Notes: generated from the letters alone by a model not told the origin. A stretch of 64,000 nucleotides of DNA from Cupriavidus basilensis (GCF_008801925.2 NZ_CP062803.1:1240001-1304000); one strand, 5' to 3'. Positions 46,376-57,951 are shown, counted from the stretch's first letter. Translations and numbers: made by a program.

Positions 46376-47671
46376 ATGACCTCTCTGCACGACCGTCATA
46401 TCAAGCCGCTGATCCTGGCTGGCCTCGATGGCAGCAACTGGCACCTCGACGACTACGTCAAGCGCGGTGGCTACCAGCAGCTCAAGCGCATCCTGACCGA
46501 AAAGATCACGCCCGAGCAGGTGATCGCGGACGTCAAGGCCTCCGGCCTGCGCGGCCGTGGCGGCGCAGGCTTTCCCACCGGCCTGAAGTGGAGCTTCATG
46601 CCGCGTCAGTTCCCCGGCCAGAAATACCTGGTCTGCAACACCGACGAGGGCGAGCCCGGTACCTTCAAGGACCGCGACATCATCCGCTACAACCCGCATG
46701 CGCTGATCGAAGGCATGGCCATCGGTGCGTACGCGATGGGCATCACCGTGGGCTACAACTACATCCACGGCGAAATCTGGAACGAGTACAAGATCTTCGA
46801 GCAAGCGCTCGAAGAGGCGCGTGCCGCCGGCTTCCTGGGTGACAACATCCTGGGCTCGGGCTTCGACTTCCAGCTGCACGCCCACCACGGCTACGGCGCC
46901 TATATCTGTGGCGAGGAAACCGCGCTGCTCGAATCGCTGGAAGGCAAGAAAGGCCAGCCGCGCTTCAAGCCGCCGTTCCCGGCCAGCTTCGGCCTGTACG
47001 GCAAGCCGACCACCATCAACAACACGGAAACGTTTGCCGCGGTGCCGTTCCTGTTGGCGATCGGGCCGGAGAACTACCTGAAGATGGGCAAGCCGAACAA
47101 CGGCGGCTCCAAGATCTTCTCGATCTCCGGCGACGTCGAGCGCCCCGGCAACTACGAGATCCCGCTGGGCACGCCGTTCGCGACCCTGCTGGAACTCGCC
47201 GGCGGCATGCGCGGCGGCAAGCGCATCAAGGCAGTGATCCCGGGCGGCTCGTCCGCGCCGGTGGTGCCGGGCGACATGATGATGGCGTCCGACATGGACT
47301 ATGACTCGATCGCCAAGGCCGGCTCGATGCTGGGCTCGGGCGCGGTGATCGTGATGGACGAGACGCGCTGCATGGTTCGCTCGCTGCTGCGTCTGTCGTA
47401 TTTCTACTTTGAAGAATCGTGCGGCCAGTGCACGCCGTGCCGTGAAGGCACCGGCTGGCTCTACCGCATGGTGAATCGTATCGAACACGGAGAAGGGCGC
47501 CAGGAAGATCTGGACCTGCTCAATAACGTCGCTGAAAACATCATGGGCCGCACTATCTGCGCGCTTGGTGATGCGGCAGCGATGCCGGTCCGCGGCATGC
47601 TCAAGCACTACTGGAAAGAGTTCGAATATCACGTCGAACACAAGCAGTGCATGGTTCCGGCCTACTCTTAA
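46376..47671 (+). CDS. nuoF: NADH-quinone oxidoreductase subunit F
   Basis: A 431-residue NADH-binding subunit holding FMN and the N3 [4Fe-4S] cluster. The nucleotide and FMN sites are [16 protein letters not shown] and [15 protein letters not shown]; cluster ligands are in [15 protein letters not shown] plus a later Cys in TICALGDAA. It accepts hydride from NADH and passes electrons to NuoE and NuoG. Confidence 0.97.
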   Translation: MTSLHDRHIKPLILAGLDGSNWHLDDYVKRGGYQQLKRILTEKITPEQVIADVKASGLRGRGGAGFPTGLKWSFMPRQFPGQKYLVCNTDEGEPGTFKDRDIIRYNPHALIEGMAIGAYAMGITVGYNYIHGEIWNEYKIFEQALEEARAAGFLGDNILGSGFDFQLHAHHGYGAYICGEETALLESLEGKKGQPRFKPPFPASFGLYGKPTTINNTETFAAVPFLLAIGPENYLKMGKPNNGGSKIFSISGDVERPGNYEIPLGTPFATLLELAGGMRGGKRIKAVIPGGSSAPVVPGDMMMASDMDYDSIAKAGSMLGSGAVIVMDETRCMVRSLLRLSYFYFEESCGQCTPCREGTGWLYRMVNRIEHGEGRQEDLDLLNNVAENIMGRTICALGDAAAMPVRGMLKHYWKEFEYHVEHKQCMVPAYS

Positions 47672-47683
47672 GCGTGGCAGAAC

Positions 47684-50062
47684 ATGGTTGAACTCGAGAT
47701 CGACGGCAAGAAGGTTGAGGTTGCTGAAGGCAGCCTGGTGATGGAAGCCGCCCGCCAGTTGGGCACCTACATCCCGCACTTCTGCTACCACCGTAAATTG
47801 TCCATCGCGGCGAACTGCCGCATGTGCCTGGTTGAGGTTGAGAAAGCGCCCAAGGCGCTGCCCGCCTGCGCCACGCCGGTCACCCCTGGCATGAAGGTCT
47901 TCACCAATTCGGAGAAGGCAGTCAAGGCGCAGAAGTCGGTGATGGAATTCCTGCTGATCAACCACCCGCTGGATTGCCCGATCTGCGATCAGGGCGGCGA
48001 GTGCCAGTTGCAGGATCTGGCCGTGGGCTACGGTGCATCGGAATCGCGCTACAAGGAAGAAAAGCGCGTCGTATTCCACAAGAACGTGGGCCCGCTGATC
48101 TCCATGGAAGAGATGAGCCGCTGCATCCACTGCACCCGCTGCGTGCGCTTTGGCCAGGAAGTGGCCGGCGTGATGGAGCTGGGCATGCTGGGCCGTGGCG
48201 AGCACTCCGAGATCACGACCTTCGTCGGCCAGACCGTGGATTCGGAACTGTCCGGCAACATGATCGACCTCTGCCCGGTCGGCGCGCTGACCAGCAAGCC
48301 GTTCCGCTACTCGGCACGTACCTGGGAACTGGCACGCCGCAAGTCGGTGTCGCCGCACGATGGCCTGGGCGCGAACCTGGTGGTGCAGACCAAGAACCAG
48401 CGCGTGATGCGCGTGCTGCCGCTGGACAACGAAGCCGTCAACGAATGCTGGCTGTCCGACAAGGACCGCTTCTCGTACGAAGGCCTCAACAGCCCCGACC
48501 GTCTCACCAAGCCGCTCGTCAAGCAGGGCGGCGAGTGGATGGAAACCGACTGGCAGACCGCGCTGGAATACGTGGCCAATGGCCTCGCGAGCATCAAGCG
48601 CGACCATGGCGCCGACCAGATCGCCGCGCTGGCCAGCCCGCACAGCACGCTGGAAGAACTCCACCTGCTGGGCAAGCTGGTGCGTGGCCTGGGCAGCGAC
48701 AACGTCGACTTCCGCCAGCGCCAGACCGATTTCTCGGCCGCCATCAAGGGCGCGCCGTGGCTCGGCCTGCCGATCGCCGACGTCTCCACGCTGCAACGCG
48801 TGCTGGTGATCGGTTCCGCCCTGCGCAAGGATCATCCGCTGCTGGCCGCGCGTCTGCGCCAGGCTGGCAAGAAGGGCGCCCGCGTGGCGGTGCTCGGCGC
48901 CAGCGCCGAGGACCTGCTGATGCCGCTGGCCGCACGCATTGACGTGGCGCCGTCCGGCTGGACCGCAGCCCTGGCCGGCGTGGCCCGTGCCGTTGCCGCC
49001 GCCAAGGGCGTGGCCGCTCCGGCGGGCACCGATGGCTTCGATGGCGACGACAAGGCCAAGCTCGTGGCTGACGCGCTGCTGTCGGGCGAGCGCCGCGCGG
49101 TGTTCCTCGGCAACGAGGCCGTGCGTCACCCGCAATTCGCCACGCTGCATGCGCTGGCACAGTGGATCGCCACGGAAACCGGTGCCACGCTGGGCTTCCT
49201 GACCGAGGCCGCGAACACCGTCGGTGGCTATATCGCCGGCGCGCTGCCGCAGAACGGCGGCGCCAATGCGCAGGCCATGTTCGACACGCCGCGCCGTGCC
49301 TACGTGCTGTTGAACACGGAGCCCGAGTTCGATGCCGCCAACCCGACCCAGGCACTGGCCGCGCTGGCCCAGGCAGGCACCGTGGTGGTGCTGTCCGCGT
49401 TCCGCTCGGACGCTGCGCTGCAATATGCTGACGTGATCCTGCCGGTGACCCCGTTCACCGAAACCGCAGGCACGTTCGTGAACTGCGAAGGCCTGCCGCA
49501 AAGCTTCAACGGCGTCGTGCGCGCGCTGGGCGATGCGCGTCCGGGCTGGAAGGTGCTGCGCGTGCTGGGCAACCTGCTGGACGTGCCTGGCTTCGACTTC
49601 GAGACCGCCGAAAGCGTGCGCGACGAAGTACTGGCCAAGCCGGTCGCACCGCAACTGAACAACGGCACCGACGCGGCCATCCGCGTCACCGCCCAGGTAG
49701 CAGGTGGGATCGAACGCATTGCCGATGTGCCGATCTACCACGCCGACCCGATCGTGCGCCGTGCCGATTCGCTGCAACTGTCCGCAGCCGCGCGCCGCGC
49801 CATGCAAGCCGGCCTGTCGGCCGACCTGTTCGCCTCGCTGGGCGTGCAGGCTGGCGACCCGGTGCGCGTGACGCAAGGGCAGGGCAGCGTGGTGCTGCCG
49901 GCCGCACTGGAAGCCGCGTTGCCTGCCGGCACCGTGCGCGTGTCCGCCGGCACCGTTGCCGCGACCACGCTGGGTGCAGCGTTTGGCACCGTCACCGTAG
50001 AGAAAGCCATCGACCTGGCCGCCACCGCGAAGGGCGCGGCCGAGCCGGCGGCCACGGCATAA
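47684..50062 (+). CDS. nuoG: NADH-quinone oxidoreductase subunit G
   Basis: A 792-residue 75-kDa subunit with several clusters. The N-terminal [2Fe-2S] ligands are Cys34, Cys45, Cys48 and Cys62. Next comes a His-ligated [4Fe-4S] site in HPLDCPICDQGGECQLQD, then CIHCTRCVRF with a distal CPVGAL. The rest is a molybdopterin-oxidoreductase-like domain that has lost its cofactor in this family, Ala-rich at the end. Start at 47684 (MVELEIDGKK). Confidence 0.96.
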   Translation: MVELEIDGKKVEVAEGSLVMEAARQLGTYIPHFCYHRKLSIAANCRMCLVEVEKAPKALPACATPVTPGMKVFTNSEKAVKAQKSVMEFLLINHPLDCPICDQGGECQLQDLAVGYGASESRYKEEKRVVFHKNVGPLISMEEMSRCIHCTRCVRFGQEVAGVMELGMLGRGEHSEITTFVGQTVDSELSGNMIDLCPVGALTSKPFRYSARTWELARRKSVSPHDGLGANLVVQTKNQRVMRVLPLDNEAVNECWLSDKDRFSYEGLNSPDRLTKPLVKQGGEWMETDWQTALEYVANGLASIKRDHGADQIAALASPHSTLEELHLLGKLVRGLGSDNVDFRQRQTDFSAAIKGAPWLGLPIADVSTLQRVLVIGSALRKDHPLLAARLRQAGKKGARVAVLGASAEDLLMPLAARIDVAPSGWTAALAGVARAVAAAKGVAAPAGTDGFDGDDKAKLVADALLSGERRAVFLGNEAVRHPQFATLHALAQWIATETGATLGFLTEAANTVGGYIAGALPQNGGANAQAMFDTPRRAYVLLNTEPEFDAANPTQALAALAQAGTVVVLSAFRSDAALQYADVILPVTPFTETAGTFVNCEGLPQSFNGVVRALGDARPGWKVLRVLGNLLDVPGFDFETAESVRDEVLAKPVAPQLNNGTDAAIRVTAQVAGGIERIADVPIYHADPIVRRADSLQLSAAARRAMQAGLSADLFASLGVQAGDPVRVTQGQGSVVLPAALEAALPAGTVRVSAGTVAATTLGAAFGTVTVEKAIDLAATAKGAAEPAATA

Positions 50063-50080
50063 GAAGAGCGAGAAAGAAAC

Positions 50081-51145
50081 ATGATCGATTGGATTACCTC
50101 GCAAGGACAGAATCTCTTCGGCGGCGCCTGGACGCCGCTGTGGATCCTGATTCGCGCCGTGGTCATTGTGGTGCCGCTGCTGTTGTGCGTGGCCTACCTG
50201 ATCCTGTGGGAGCGCAAGCTGATTGGCTGGATGCACGTGCGTATCGGCCCGAACCGGGTCGGGCCGCTGGGCCTGCTGCAGCCGATCGCCGACGTGCTCA
50301 AGCTGCTGCTCAAGGAAGTGATGATGCCCACGCAGGTCAGCCGGGGCATGTACCTGGTTGCCCCGCTGATGGTGCTGATGCCCGCTGTGGCGATCTGGGC
50401 GGTGATTCCGTTCCAGGCCGAAGTGGTGATGGCCAACGTCAATGCCGGCCTTCTGTACGTGATGGCGATCAGCTCGGTCGGCGTCTACGGCGTGATCCTG
50501 GCCGGCTGGGCCTCCAACTCCAAGTACGCCTTCATCGGCGCCATGCGCGCCGCGGCGCAGATGGTCTCGTATGAAATCGCCATGGGCTTTGCCCTGGTGA
50601 CGGTGCTGATGGTGTCGGGCAGCCTGAACCTGTCGGCCATCGTCAACTCGCAGAACACCGGCTATTTCGCCAACATGGGGATCAACGTACTGTCGTGGAA
50701 CTGGCTGCCGCTGCTGCCCATGTTCGGCGTGTACTTCATCTCCGGCGTGGCCGAAACCAACCGCCACCCGTTCGACGTGGTGGAAGGCGAGTCGGAAATC
50801 GTTGCCGGCCACATGATCGAGTACTCGGGCATGGGCTTCGCGCTGTTCTTCCTGGCTGAGTACATCAACATGATCGTCATCTCGACGATGACCGCGCTGA
50901 TGTTCCTGGGAGGCTGGGCGCCGCCGTTCGAGAGCTTCATCACCAATGCGGTCCCGGGCTTCTTCTGGCTGGTGATCAAGGTATTTTTGCTGCTGTCGGT
51001 GTTTATCTGGATTCGTGCTTCGTTTCCGCGTTACCGCTATGACCAGATCATGCGCCTGGGCTGGAAGATCTTCATCCCGCTGACGGTGGGCTGGCTGGTC
51101 ATCGTCGCGATCTGGATCCGGTCGCCCTGGAATATCTGGCATTGA
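50081..51145 (+). CDS. nuoH: NADH-quinone oxidoreductase subunit H
   Basis: A 354-residue membrane subunit that joins the quinone chamber to the proton-pumping arm. It has about eight helices and the signatures [19 protein letters not shown] and [20 protein letters not shown], the acidic loop lining the E-channel. It starts 18 bases after nuoG with AAGAAACATG context. Confidence 0.97.
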   Translation: MIDWITSQGQNLFGGAWTPLWILIRAVVIVVPLLLCVAYLILWERKLIGWMHVRIGPNRVGPLGLLQPIADVLKLLLKEVMMPTQVSRGMYLVAPLMVLMPAVAIWAVIPFQAEVVMANVNAGLLYVMAISSVGVYGVILAGWASNSKYAFIGAMRAAAQMVSYEIAMGFALVTVLMVSGSLNLSAIVNSQNTGYFANMGINVLSWNWLPLLPMFGVYFISGVAETNRHPFDVVEGESEIVAGHMIEYSGMGFALFFLAEYINMIVISTMTALMFLGGWAPPFESFITNAVPGFFWLVIKVFLLLSVFIWIRASFPRYRYDQIMRLGWKIFIPLTVGWLVIVAIWIRSPWNIWH

Positions 51146-51210
51146 ACGGCCAAAGCAGGGGTGCTGCCACGACAGGCGGCGCCCTGCGGAATCATTAGGA
51201 AGCAATCGTC

Positions 51211-51702
51211 ATGCTGCTCGCCATCAAGGACTTCTTCAACAGCCTGCTCCTGAAGGAACTCTTCAAGGGCATGGCTCTGACCGGGCGCTATCTCTTCGCC
51301 CGCAAGATCACGGTCCAGTTCCCCGAAGAGAAAACGCCGATGTCGCCGCGTTTTCGCGGGCTGCACGCGCTGCGCCGCTACCCCAACGGGGAAGAGCGCT
51401 GCATCGCCTGCAAGCTGTGCGAAGCGGTTTGCCCGGCTGTGGCCATTTCCATCGAGTCCGATGCCCGCGCCGATGGCACCCGCCGCACCACGCGCTATGA
51501 CATCGACCTGACAAAGTGCATTTTCTGCGGCTTCTGCGAAGAAGCCTGCCCGGTCGACGCCATCGTCGAGACGCATATTCTCGAGTACCACGGCGAGAAG
51601 CGCGGCGACCTGTACTTCACCAAGGACATGCTGCTGGCAGTGGGCGACCGCTACGAGCCGCAGATTGCCGCGGCCAAGGCCGCGGACGCCAAGTACCGCT
51701 GA
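51211..51702 (+). CDS. nuoI: NADH-quinone oxidoreductase subunit I
   Basis: A 163-residue ferredoxin-like subunit with clusters N6a and N6b. The ligand sets are Cys64, Cys67, Cys70 and Cys74 ([12 protein letters not shown]) and Cys103, Cys106, Cys109 and Cys113 ([12 protein letters not shown]). It links NuoG to NuoB. It lies 65 bases after nuoH and has AGGAAGC before the ATG. Confidence 0.97.
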   Translation: MLLAIKDFFNSLLLKELFKGMALTGRYLFARKITVQFPEEKTPMSPRFRGLHALRRYPNGEERCIACKLCEAVCPAVAISIESDARADGTRRTTRYDIDLTKCIFCGFCEEACPVDAIVETHILEYHGEKRGDLYFTKDMLLAVGDRYEPQIAAAKAADAKYR

Positions 51703-51721
51703 TAAGCGCATTACAGGGCAT

Positions 51722-51741
51722 GCCCGCCGAACCTGGCGGGC
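51722..51741 (+). promoter_or_regulatory. Intercistronic hairpin between nuoI and nuoJ
   Basis: GCCCGCC (51722-51728) pairs with GGCGGGC (51735-51741). It lies in a 143-base gap of the otherwise compact nuo operon. No T-tract follows, so it is more likely an mRNA stability or processing element than a terminator. Confidence 0.45.
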
Positions 51742-51845
51742 GTTGCCAATGCATTGTGAATCGGGCCCCGTGTGGGGCTAACGAAAAGGATGCCGCAAGG
51801 GCAGGCCACCGGGGGTGGCTTGTGCCGGAAGGCTCGACGAGGACC

Positions 51846-52496
51846 ATGGAACTCACGACCACCATCTTCTATGTCTTTGCGCTGGTGCTGGTGCTCTCCG
51901 CACTGAAAGTCATCACCGCGAAGAACCCGGTGCACTCCGCACTGTTCCTCGTGCTGTCGTTTTTTACGGCAGCCGCGATCTGGATGCTGCTGAAGGCCGA
52001 ATTCCTCGCCATCCTGCTGGTGCTGGTGTATGTGGGCGCCGTGATGGTGCTGTTCCTGTTCGTGGTGATGATGATTGATATCGACATCGAGCACCTGCGA
52101 CGGGACTTCTGGACCTACGTGCCGCTGGCCTCGGTGGTCGGCGCGCTGATCATCGGCGAGATGGCCACCGTGCTGGTGCGTAACTTCATCGGCACCACGG
52201 TGCCGCTGAACAACGTGGCGCAGGGCCCGGACTACTCCAACACCGCCGCGCTCGGCAAGCTGATCTACACCGACTACATCTACGCGTTTGAAGTGGCGGG
52301 CATCATCCTGCTGGTGGCGATCATCGCCGCCGTGGCGCTGACGCTGCGCCGCCGCAAGGACAACAAGTCGCAAGACGTGGGCGAGCAGTTGCGTACCCGC
52401 CGCCAGGACCGCGTGCGCCTGGTCTCGATGCCCAGCGAAGCCCGTGCCGGCACCCAAGCCAGCCCGGATGCCGCGGCTGCCGCCAACAAGAACTAA
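51846..52496 (+). CDS. nuoJ: NADH-quinone oxidoreductase subunit J
   Basis: A 216-residue membrane subunit, from the ATG at 51846 ([13 protein letters not shown]). Five helices are visible, with the conserved [18 protein letters not shown] around the pi-bulge helix. The C-terminal 45 residues are polar and Ala-rich. It contributes to the E-channel between NuoH and NuoK. Confidence 0.95.
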   Translation: MELTTTIFYVFALVLVLSALKVITAKNPVHSALFLVLSFFTAAAIWMLLKAEFLAILLVLVYVGAVMVLFLFVVMMIDIDIEHLRRDFWTYVPLASVVGALIIGEMATVLVRNFIGTTVPLNNVAQGPDYSNTAALGKLIYTDYIYAFEVAGIILLVAIIAAVALTLRRRKDNKSQDVGEQLRTRRQDRVRLVSMPSEARAGTQASPDAAAAANKN

Positions 52497-52512
52497 AGCC
52501 CGGAGAAACGCT

Positions 52513-52818
52513 GTGCTCTCTCTCGCCCATTTCCTCGTGCTCGGTGCGATCCTGTTCGCCATCAGCATCGTTGGTATTTTCCTGAACCGCAAGAACGTGA
52601 TCGTGCTGCTGATGGCGATCGAGCTGATGCTGCTTGCGGTCAATATGAACTTCGTCGCCTTCTCGCACTATCTGGGCGACCTGGCAGGACAGGTTTTCGT
52701 TTTCTTTATCCTCACGGTGGCTGCGGCCGAATCGGCAATCGGCCTTGCAATCCTGGTCGTGCTGTTCCGCAACCTGGACACGATCAACGTGGACGACATG
52801 GACACCCTCAAGGGTTGA
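52513..52818 (+). CDS. nuoK: NADH-quinone oxidoreductase subunit K
   Basis: A 101-residue MrpC-like subunit with three helices. The start is a GTG at 52513 (read [11 protein letters not shown]), preceded by GGAGAAACGC; this gives the usual length, and upstream in-frame sequence belongs to nuoJ. Conserved glutamates are in [14 protein letters not shown] and [10 protein letters not shown], both on the proton path. Confidence 0.95.
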   Translation: MLSLAHFLVLGAILFAISIVGIFLNRKNVIVLLMAIELMLLAVNMNFVAFSHYLGDLAGQVFVFFILTVAAAESAIGLAILVVLFRNLDTINVDDMDTLKG

Positions 52819-52877
52819 TCCGCGCCGCTACGTTATGAATCAAGACCGTTCTCCGACCGCACACCACTAAGCGTCCT

Positions 52878-54977
52878 ATGGCAACCACGCTCGACCCCAA
52901 CCTGCTACTGGCGATTCCGCTCGCACCGCTCGCCGGTGCAGCCATCGCCGGCCTGTTCGGCACCAAGTTCTTCAGCACGTTCTCCTCGGAGACACGCGCC
53001 GGCCGCACGCTGGCCCACACCGTGACGATTCTCGGCGTGGCGATTTCCTGCCTGCTGTCGATCATCGTGCTGATGGACGTCATGAACGGCGCGAGCTTCA
53101 ACGCCACCGTGTACGAGTGGATGAAGATCGGCGACCTGAAGATGGAAGTGGGCTTCCTGGTCGACTCGCTGACCGCGATGATGATGGTGGTGGTGACCTT
53201 CGTCTCGCTGATGGTGCACATCTACACCGTCGGCTACATGAGCGAAGACCCCGGCTACAACCGCTTCTTCGCCTACATCTCGCTGTTCACCTTCTCGATG
53301 CTGATGCTGGTGATGAGCAACAACTTCCTGCAGCTGTTCTTCGGCTGGGAAGCTGTGGGCCTGGTGTCGTACCTGCTGATCGGCTTCTGGTACACCCGCC
53401 CGACCGCCATCTTCGCCAACCTGAAGGCGTTCCTGGTCAACCGCGTGGGTGACTTCGGCTTCATCCTCGGCATCGGCCTGCTGCTGGCCTACAGCGGCAG
53501 CATGAACTACACCGAAGTCTTCGCCGCGCGCGACCAGCTCGCCACGGTGATCTTCCCGGGCACCGACTGGTTGATGATCACGGTCGCCTGCATCTGCCTG
53601 TTCATCGGCGCCATGGGCAAGTCGGCGCAGTTCCCGCTGCACGTGTGGCTGCCCGACTCGATGGAAGGCCCGACCCCGATCTCCGCGCTGATCCACGCCG
53701 CCACCATGGTGACGGCCGGCATCTTCATGGTCGCGCGCATGTCGCCGCTGTTCGAGCTGTCGGACACCGCGCTGTCGTTCGTGCTGGTGATCGGCGCCAT
53801 TACCGCGCTGTTCATGGGCTTCCTGGGCATCATCCAGAACGACATCAAGCGCGTGGTGGCTTACTCCACGCTGTCGCAGCTGGGCTACATGACCGTCGCC
53901 CTGGGCGCCTCGGCTTACTCGGTGGCCGTGTTCCACCTGATGACCCACGCATTCTTCAAGGCACTGCTGTTCCTTGCCGCGGGTTCGGTCATCATCGGCA
54001 TGCACCACGATCAGGACATCCGCAACATGGGTGGCCTGCGCAAGTACATGCCGATTACCTGGATCACCTCGCTGGTGGGCTCGCTGGCCCTGATCGGCAC
54101 GCCGTTCTTTGCGGGCTTCTACTCCAAGGACTCGATCATCGAGGCCGTGGCCGAGTCGCATATCCCGGGTTCGGGCTTCGCTTACTTCGCCGTGCTGGCC
54201 GGCGTGTTCGTCACGGCGTTCTACTCGTTCCGCATGTACTTCCTGGTGTTCCACGGCGAAGAGCGTTTCGGCAAGGAAGACCACCACGCACATCACGCGG
54301 GCAACCATGACGATGAGGAGGCAACGGCCGACCATCATCACGGCCTGGCCCCGGGCGAGAAGCCGCACGAGTCGCCGTGGGTCGTCACGCTGCCGCTGGT
54401 GCTGCTGGCCATCCCGTCGGTGGTGATCGGTGCGATCGCGATCGGCCCGATGCTGTTCGGCGACTTCTTCAAGCATGGCGTGGCCTTCAAGAACGTGATC
54501 TACGTGGGCGAGAACCACCACGCGATGGCGGAGCTGGCCGAAGCCTTCCACGGCTGGGTGGCGATGGGCCTGCATTCGCTGACCACGCCGGTGCTGTGGC
54601 TGGCCATCTCGGGTGTGGTGCTGTCCTGGTTCTTCTACATGAAGCGCCCGGATATCCCTGCCGCGATCAAGCAACGCTGCTCGGGCCTGTACACGCTGCT
54701 CGACAACAAGTACTACATGGACGCCATCAACGAGGCCGTGTTTGCCCGCGGTGCACGTCTGCTTGGCACCGGCCTGTGGAAGGGCGGCGACCAGGGGCTG
54801 ATCGATGGCCTGGTGGTCAACGGTGCCGCACGTGTGGTCGGCTGGTTCGCTTCGGTGAGCCGCTACCTGCAGTCCGGCTATATCTACCATTACGCATTCG
54901 CCATGATCCTGGGCATGCTGGTACTGCTGACGATGACGGTGTTCGGCACCTCGTTCGCCACAGTGGGCACCAAGTAA
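52878..54977 (+). CDS. nuoL: NADH-quinone oxidoreductase subunit L
   Basis: A 699-residue antiporter-like subunit at the far end of the membrane arm, with about 16 helices and the long lateral helix near the C-terminus. Signatures are GWEAVGLVSYLLIGFW, GKSAQFPLHVWLPDSMEGPT and HLMTHAFFKALLFLAAGSV, the last containing the proton-pumping Lys/His residues. A His-rich loop (DHHAHHAGNHDDEE) at about 475-490 is unusual in density. Confidence 0.96.
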   Translation: MATTLDPNLLLAIPLAPLAGAAIAGLFGTKFFSTFSSETRAGRTLAHTVTILGVAISCLLSIIVLMDVMNGASFNATVYEWMKIGDLKMEVGFLVDSLTAMMMVVVTFVSLMVHIYTVGYMSEDPGYNRFFAYISLFTFSMLMLVMSNNFLQLFFGWEAVGLVSYLLIGFWYTRPTAIFANLKAFLVNRVGDFGFILGIGLLLAYSGSMNYTEVFAARDQLATVIFPGTDWLMITVACICLFIGAMGKSAQFPLHVWLPDSMEGPTPISALIHAATMVTAGIFMVARMSPLFELSDTALSFVLVIGAITALFMGFLGIIQNDIKRVVAYSTLSQLGYMTVALGASAYSVAVFHLMTHAFFKALLFLAAGSVIIGMHHDQDIRNMGGLRKYMPITWITSLVGSLALIGTPFFAGFYSKDSIIEAVAESHIPGSGFAYFAVLAGVFVTAFYSFRMYFLVFHGEERFGKEDHHAHHAGNHDDEEATADHHHGLAPGEKPHESPWVVTLPLVLLAIPSVVIGAIAIGPMLFGDFFKHGVAFKNVIYVGENHHAMAELAEAFHGWVAMGLHSLTTPVLWLAISGVVLSWFFYMKRPDIPAAIKQRCSGLYTLLDNKYYMDAINEAVFARGARLLGTGLWKGGDQGLIDGLVVNGAARVVGWFASVSRYLQSGYIYHYAFAMILGMLVLLTMTVFGTSFATVGTK

Positions 54978-54990
54978 GGAAAACAAGAAA

Positions 54991-56457
54991 ATGGTTCTGT
55001 CTTTCGCTATCTGGCTGCCGATCTTTTTTGGCCTGCTGATACTAGCCTCGGGTTCCGACCGCAGTCGCGGCTATGTGCGCTGGATGTCGCTGTTCGGCTC
55101 CATCGCCAGCTTCATCGTCACGCTGCCTCTGGTGTTTCACTTCGACCGCTCCACGGCGGCCATGCAGTTCGTCGAGAAGTCGAGCTGGATCGAGCGCTTC
55201 AACATCAACTACCACCTGGGTGTCGACGGCATCTCGATGTGGTTCGTGGTGCTGACTGCCTTCATCACGGTGATCGTGGTGATCGCCGCCTGGGAGGTGA
55301 TCACCGAACGCGTGGCCGAGTACATGGCCTCGTTCCTGATCTTGTCGGGCGTGATGGTCGGCGTGTTCTGCGCGCTCGACGGCATGCTGTTCTACGTGTT
55401 CTTCGAAGCCACGCTGATCCCGATGTACATCATCATCGGTGTCTGGGGCGGCCCGAACCGCGTCTACGCGGCCTTCAAGTTCTTCCTGTACACGCTGCTC
55501 GGCTCGCTGCTGACGCTGGTTGCGCTGCTGTACCTGTACAGCAAGACCGGCACTTTCGAGATCCTCGAATGGCACCAGGCCAAGCTGTCGATGAACGAGC
55601 AGATCGCGCTGTTCATTGCCTTCTTCATGGCCTTCGCCGTGAAGGTGCCGATGTGGCCCGTCCACACCTGGCTGCCTGATGCCCACGTGGAAGCGCCGAC
55701 CGGCGGCTCGGTGGTGCTGGCTGCCATCATGCTGAAGCTGGGCGCCTACGGTTTCCTGCGCTTCTCGCTGCCGATCGCACCCGACGCCAGCCATAGCCTG
55801 TCAGGCTTCATCATCGCGATCTCGCTGATCGCCGTCATCTACATCGGTCTGGTCGCGCTGGTGCAGGCCGACATGAAGAAACTGGTGGCGTACTCGTCGA
55901 TCGCCCACATGGGCTTCGTCACGCTGGGCTTCTTCATCTTCAACGAGATCGGCATCGAGGGCGGCATCATCCAGATGATCTCCCACGGCTTTATCTCGGG
56001 CGCCATGTTCCTTTGCATCGGCGTGCTGTATGACCGGGTGCACTCGCGCCAGATCGCCGATTACGGCGGTGTGGTGAACACCATGCCGAAGTTCGCGGCG
56101 CTGTCGGTGTTCTTCGCCATGGCCAACTGCGGCCTGCCGGCTACTTCGGGTTTCGTCGGTGAGTTCATGGTCATCCTGGGCGCGGTCAAGTTCAATTTCT
56201 GGATCGGCCTGCTGGCAGCTACGGCACTGATCCTGGGCGCCGCCTATTCGCTGTGGATGGTCAAGCGCGTGATCTTTGGCGACGTGGTGCACAAGCACGT
56301 GGCCGAGCTGGTCGACCTGAACAAGCGCGAGTTCTTCATGCTCGGCCTGCTGGCGATCATGACCCTGTATATGGGCCTGTATCCGAAACCCTTCACCGAT
56401 GTGATGCACGCTTCCGTGGTGAACCTGCTGTCGCACGTGGCGCAGTCGAAGCTGTAA
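54991..56457 (+). CDS. nuoM: NADH-quinone oxidoreductase subunit M
   Basis: A 488-residue antiporter-like subunit with 14 helices. Conserved runs are FYVFFEATLIPMYIIIGVWG (the key Glu) and FAVKVPMWPVHTWLPDAHVE (the key Lys), then AYSSIAHMGFVTLG. It starts 13 bases after nuoL with AAGGAAAAC before the ATG. Confidence 0.97.
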   Translation: MVLSFAIWLPIFFGLLILASGSDRSRGYVRWMSLFGSIASFIVTLPLVFHFDRSTAAMQFVEKSSWIERFNINYHLGVDGISMWFVVLTAFITVIVVIAAWEVITERVAEYMASFLILSGVMVGVFCALDGMLFYVFFEATLIPMYIIIGVWGGPNRVYAAFKFFLYTLLGSLLTLVALLYLYSKTGTFEILEWHQAKLSMNEQIALFIAFFMAFAVKVPMWPVHTWLPDAHVEAPTGGSVVLAAIMLKLGAYGFLRFSLPIAPDASHSLSGFIIAISLIAVIYIGLVALVQADMKKLVAYSSIAHMGFVTLGFFIFNEIGIEGGIIQMISHGFISGAMFLCIGVLYDRVHSRQIADYGGVVNTMPKFAALSVFFAMANCGLPATSGFVGEFMVILGAVKFNFWIGLLAATALILGAAYSLWMVKRVIFGDVVHKHVAELVDLNKREFFMLGLLAIMTLYMGLYPKPFTDVMHASVVNLLSHVAQSKL

Positions 56458-56475
56458 TCGGGGAGAGAAACAAAC

Positions 56476-57951
56476 ATGCAACCGTCCTCGACATTGGCAC
56501 CTGTGGCGCCAATCATTTTCCTGGCGATCGCGATCGCCGCGGTCAACTGGATCGACCTTGCCCGTGGCAAGAACCGCACCAGCGTGGCCTATCCGCTGTC
56601 GCTGCTGATCACGCTGGTGCTGACCGTGTGGTTCGGCATCAACGGCGTGGCCGGCGAGACCCATTACGCCTTCGCCAACCTGGTGGTGGTGGACCCGATG
56701 GCCAACCTGCTGTCGGCTTTCGCTTCGGCGGCGCTGTTCGTCACGCTGGTCTACACCCGTAGCTACCTGGCCGACCGCGACATGTTCAGCGGCGAGTTCT
56801 ACATGCTCGCGCTGTTCACGCTCGGCGGGCAGATCGTGATGATCACCGGCAACAACTTCCTGACCCTGTACCTGGGCCTGGAACTGCTGTCGCTGGCATC
56901 CTACGCGCTGGTGGCCCTGCGCCGCGACAACCGCGTGACCTCCGAATCCGCCATCAAGTACTTCGTGCTGGGCGCACTGGCCTCGGGCTTCCTGCTGTAT
57001 GGCATGTCCATGCTGTACGGTGCCACCGGCTCGCTGAGCCTCGCGGAAGTGTTCCGCGTGGTGGAATCGGGTCGCGTCAACACCACCATGCTGGCCTTCG
57101 GCGTGGTCTTCATCGTGGCCGGCATTGCGTTCAAGATGGGCGCCGCTCCGTTCCACATGTGGATCCCGGACATCTACCAGGGCTCGCCGACCGCGGTGAC
57201 GCTGCTGATCGCTGGCGCGCCCAAGCTGGCCGCGTTTGCCATGGCGCTGCGCCTGCTGGTGGAAGGCCTGCTGCCGCTGGCGGTGGACTGGCAAGTCATG
57301 CTGGTGGTGCTGGCCGTGGCGTCCCTCGCCATCGGCAACCTGACCGCCATCGTGCAGACCAACCTGAAGCGGATGCTGGCTTACTCCACCATCTCGCACA
57401 TGGGCTTCCTGCTGCTGGGCCTGCTGTCCGGCGTGGCCGACGGCAAGGCCGACGGCGCCGCCAGCGCCTACGGTTCGTCGATGTTCTATGCCGTGACCTA
57501 CGTGCTGACCACGCTGGGCACCTTCGGCATCGTGCTGCTGCGCGCCGGCAAGGATTTCGAAGCCGAGACCCTGGACGACCTCAAGGGCCTGTCGCGCAAG
57601 AACCCCTGGTACGCGCTGCTGATGCTGGTGATGATGTTCTCGCTGGCCGGCATTCCGCCGACCATGGGCTTCTACGCCAAGCTGGCGGTGCTCGAAGCGG
57701 TGGTCAAGAGCGGCATGACCTGGCTGGCCGTGGTGGCCGTGCTGTTCTCGCTGATCGGCGCGTTCTACTACCTGCGCATCGTCAAGCTGATGTACTTCGA
57801 TGCGCCGGCCGACGAGCGCAAGCTGGAGTCCAGCTTTGGCCTGCGTTCGATGCTGACGCTGAACGGCGCGGTCATCATTGCCCTGGGGCTGTTCCCCGCG
57901 GCGCTGATGAACCTGTGCTACCAGGCGATCCGCGCCACGCTGGCGTCCTGA
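56476..57951 (+). CDS. nuoN: NADH-quinone oxidoreductase subunit N
   Basis: A 491-residue antiporter-like subunit with 14 helices. It shows [38 protein letters not shown] and [18 protein letters not shown], the proton-channel motifs shared with NuoL and NuoM. GGGGAGAG precedes the start. It closes the set of 14 complex I genes; DUF2818 follows after 22 bases. Confidence 0.97.
   Translation: MQPSSTLAPVAPIIFLAIAIAAVNWIDLARGKNRTSVAYPLSLLITLVLTVWFGINGVAGETHYAFANLVVVDPMANLLSAFASAALFVTLVYTRSYLADRDMFSGEFYMLALFTLGGQIVMITGNNFLTLYLGLELLSLASYALVALRRDNRVTSESAIKYFVLGALASGFLLYGMSMLYGATGSLSLAEVFRVVESGRVNTTMLAFGVVFIVAGIAFKMGAAPFHMWIPDIYQGSPTAVTLLIAGAPKLAAFAMALRLLVEGLLPLAVDWQVMLVVLAVASLAIGNLTAIVQTNLKRMLAYSTISHMGFLLLGLLSGVADGKADGAASAYGSSMFYAVTYVLTTLGTFGIVLLRAGKDFEAETLDDLKGLSRKNPWYALLMLVMMFSLAGIPPTMGFYAKLAVLEAVVKSGMTWLAVVAVLFSLIGAFYYLRIVKLMYFDAPADERKLESSFGLRSMLTLNGAVIIALGLFPAALMNLCYQAIRATLAS

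Noticed and set aside
46334..51205. A 1,623-residue open frame on the minus strand, opposite nuoF, nuoG and nuoH
   Set aside because: It is a shadow of high-GC coding sequence on the other strand: rich in His, Arg, Gly and Ala, no recognisable domain, and the plus-strand genes are certain.
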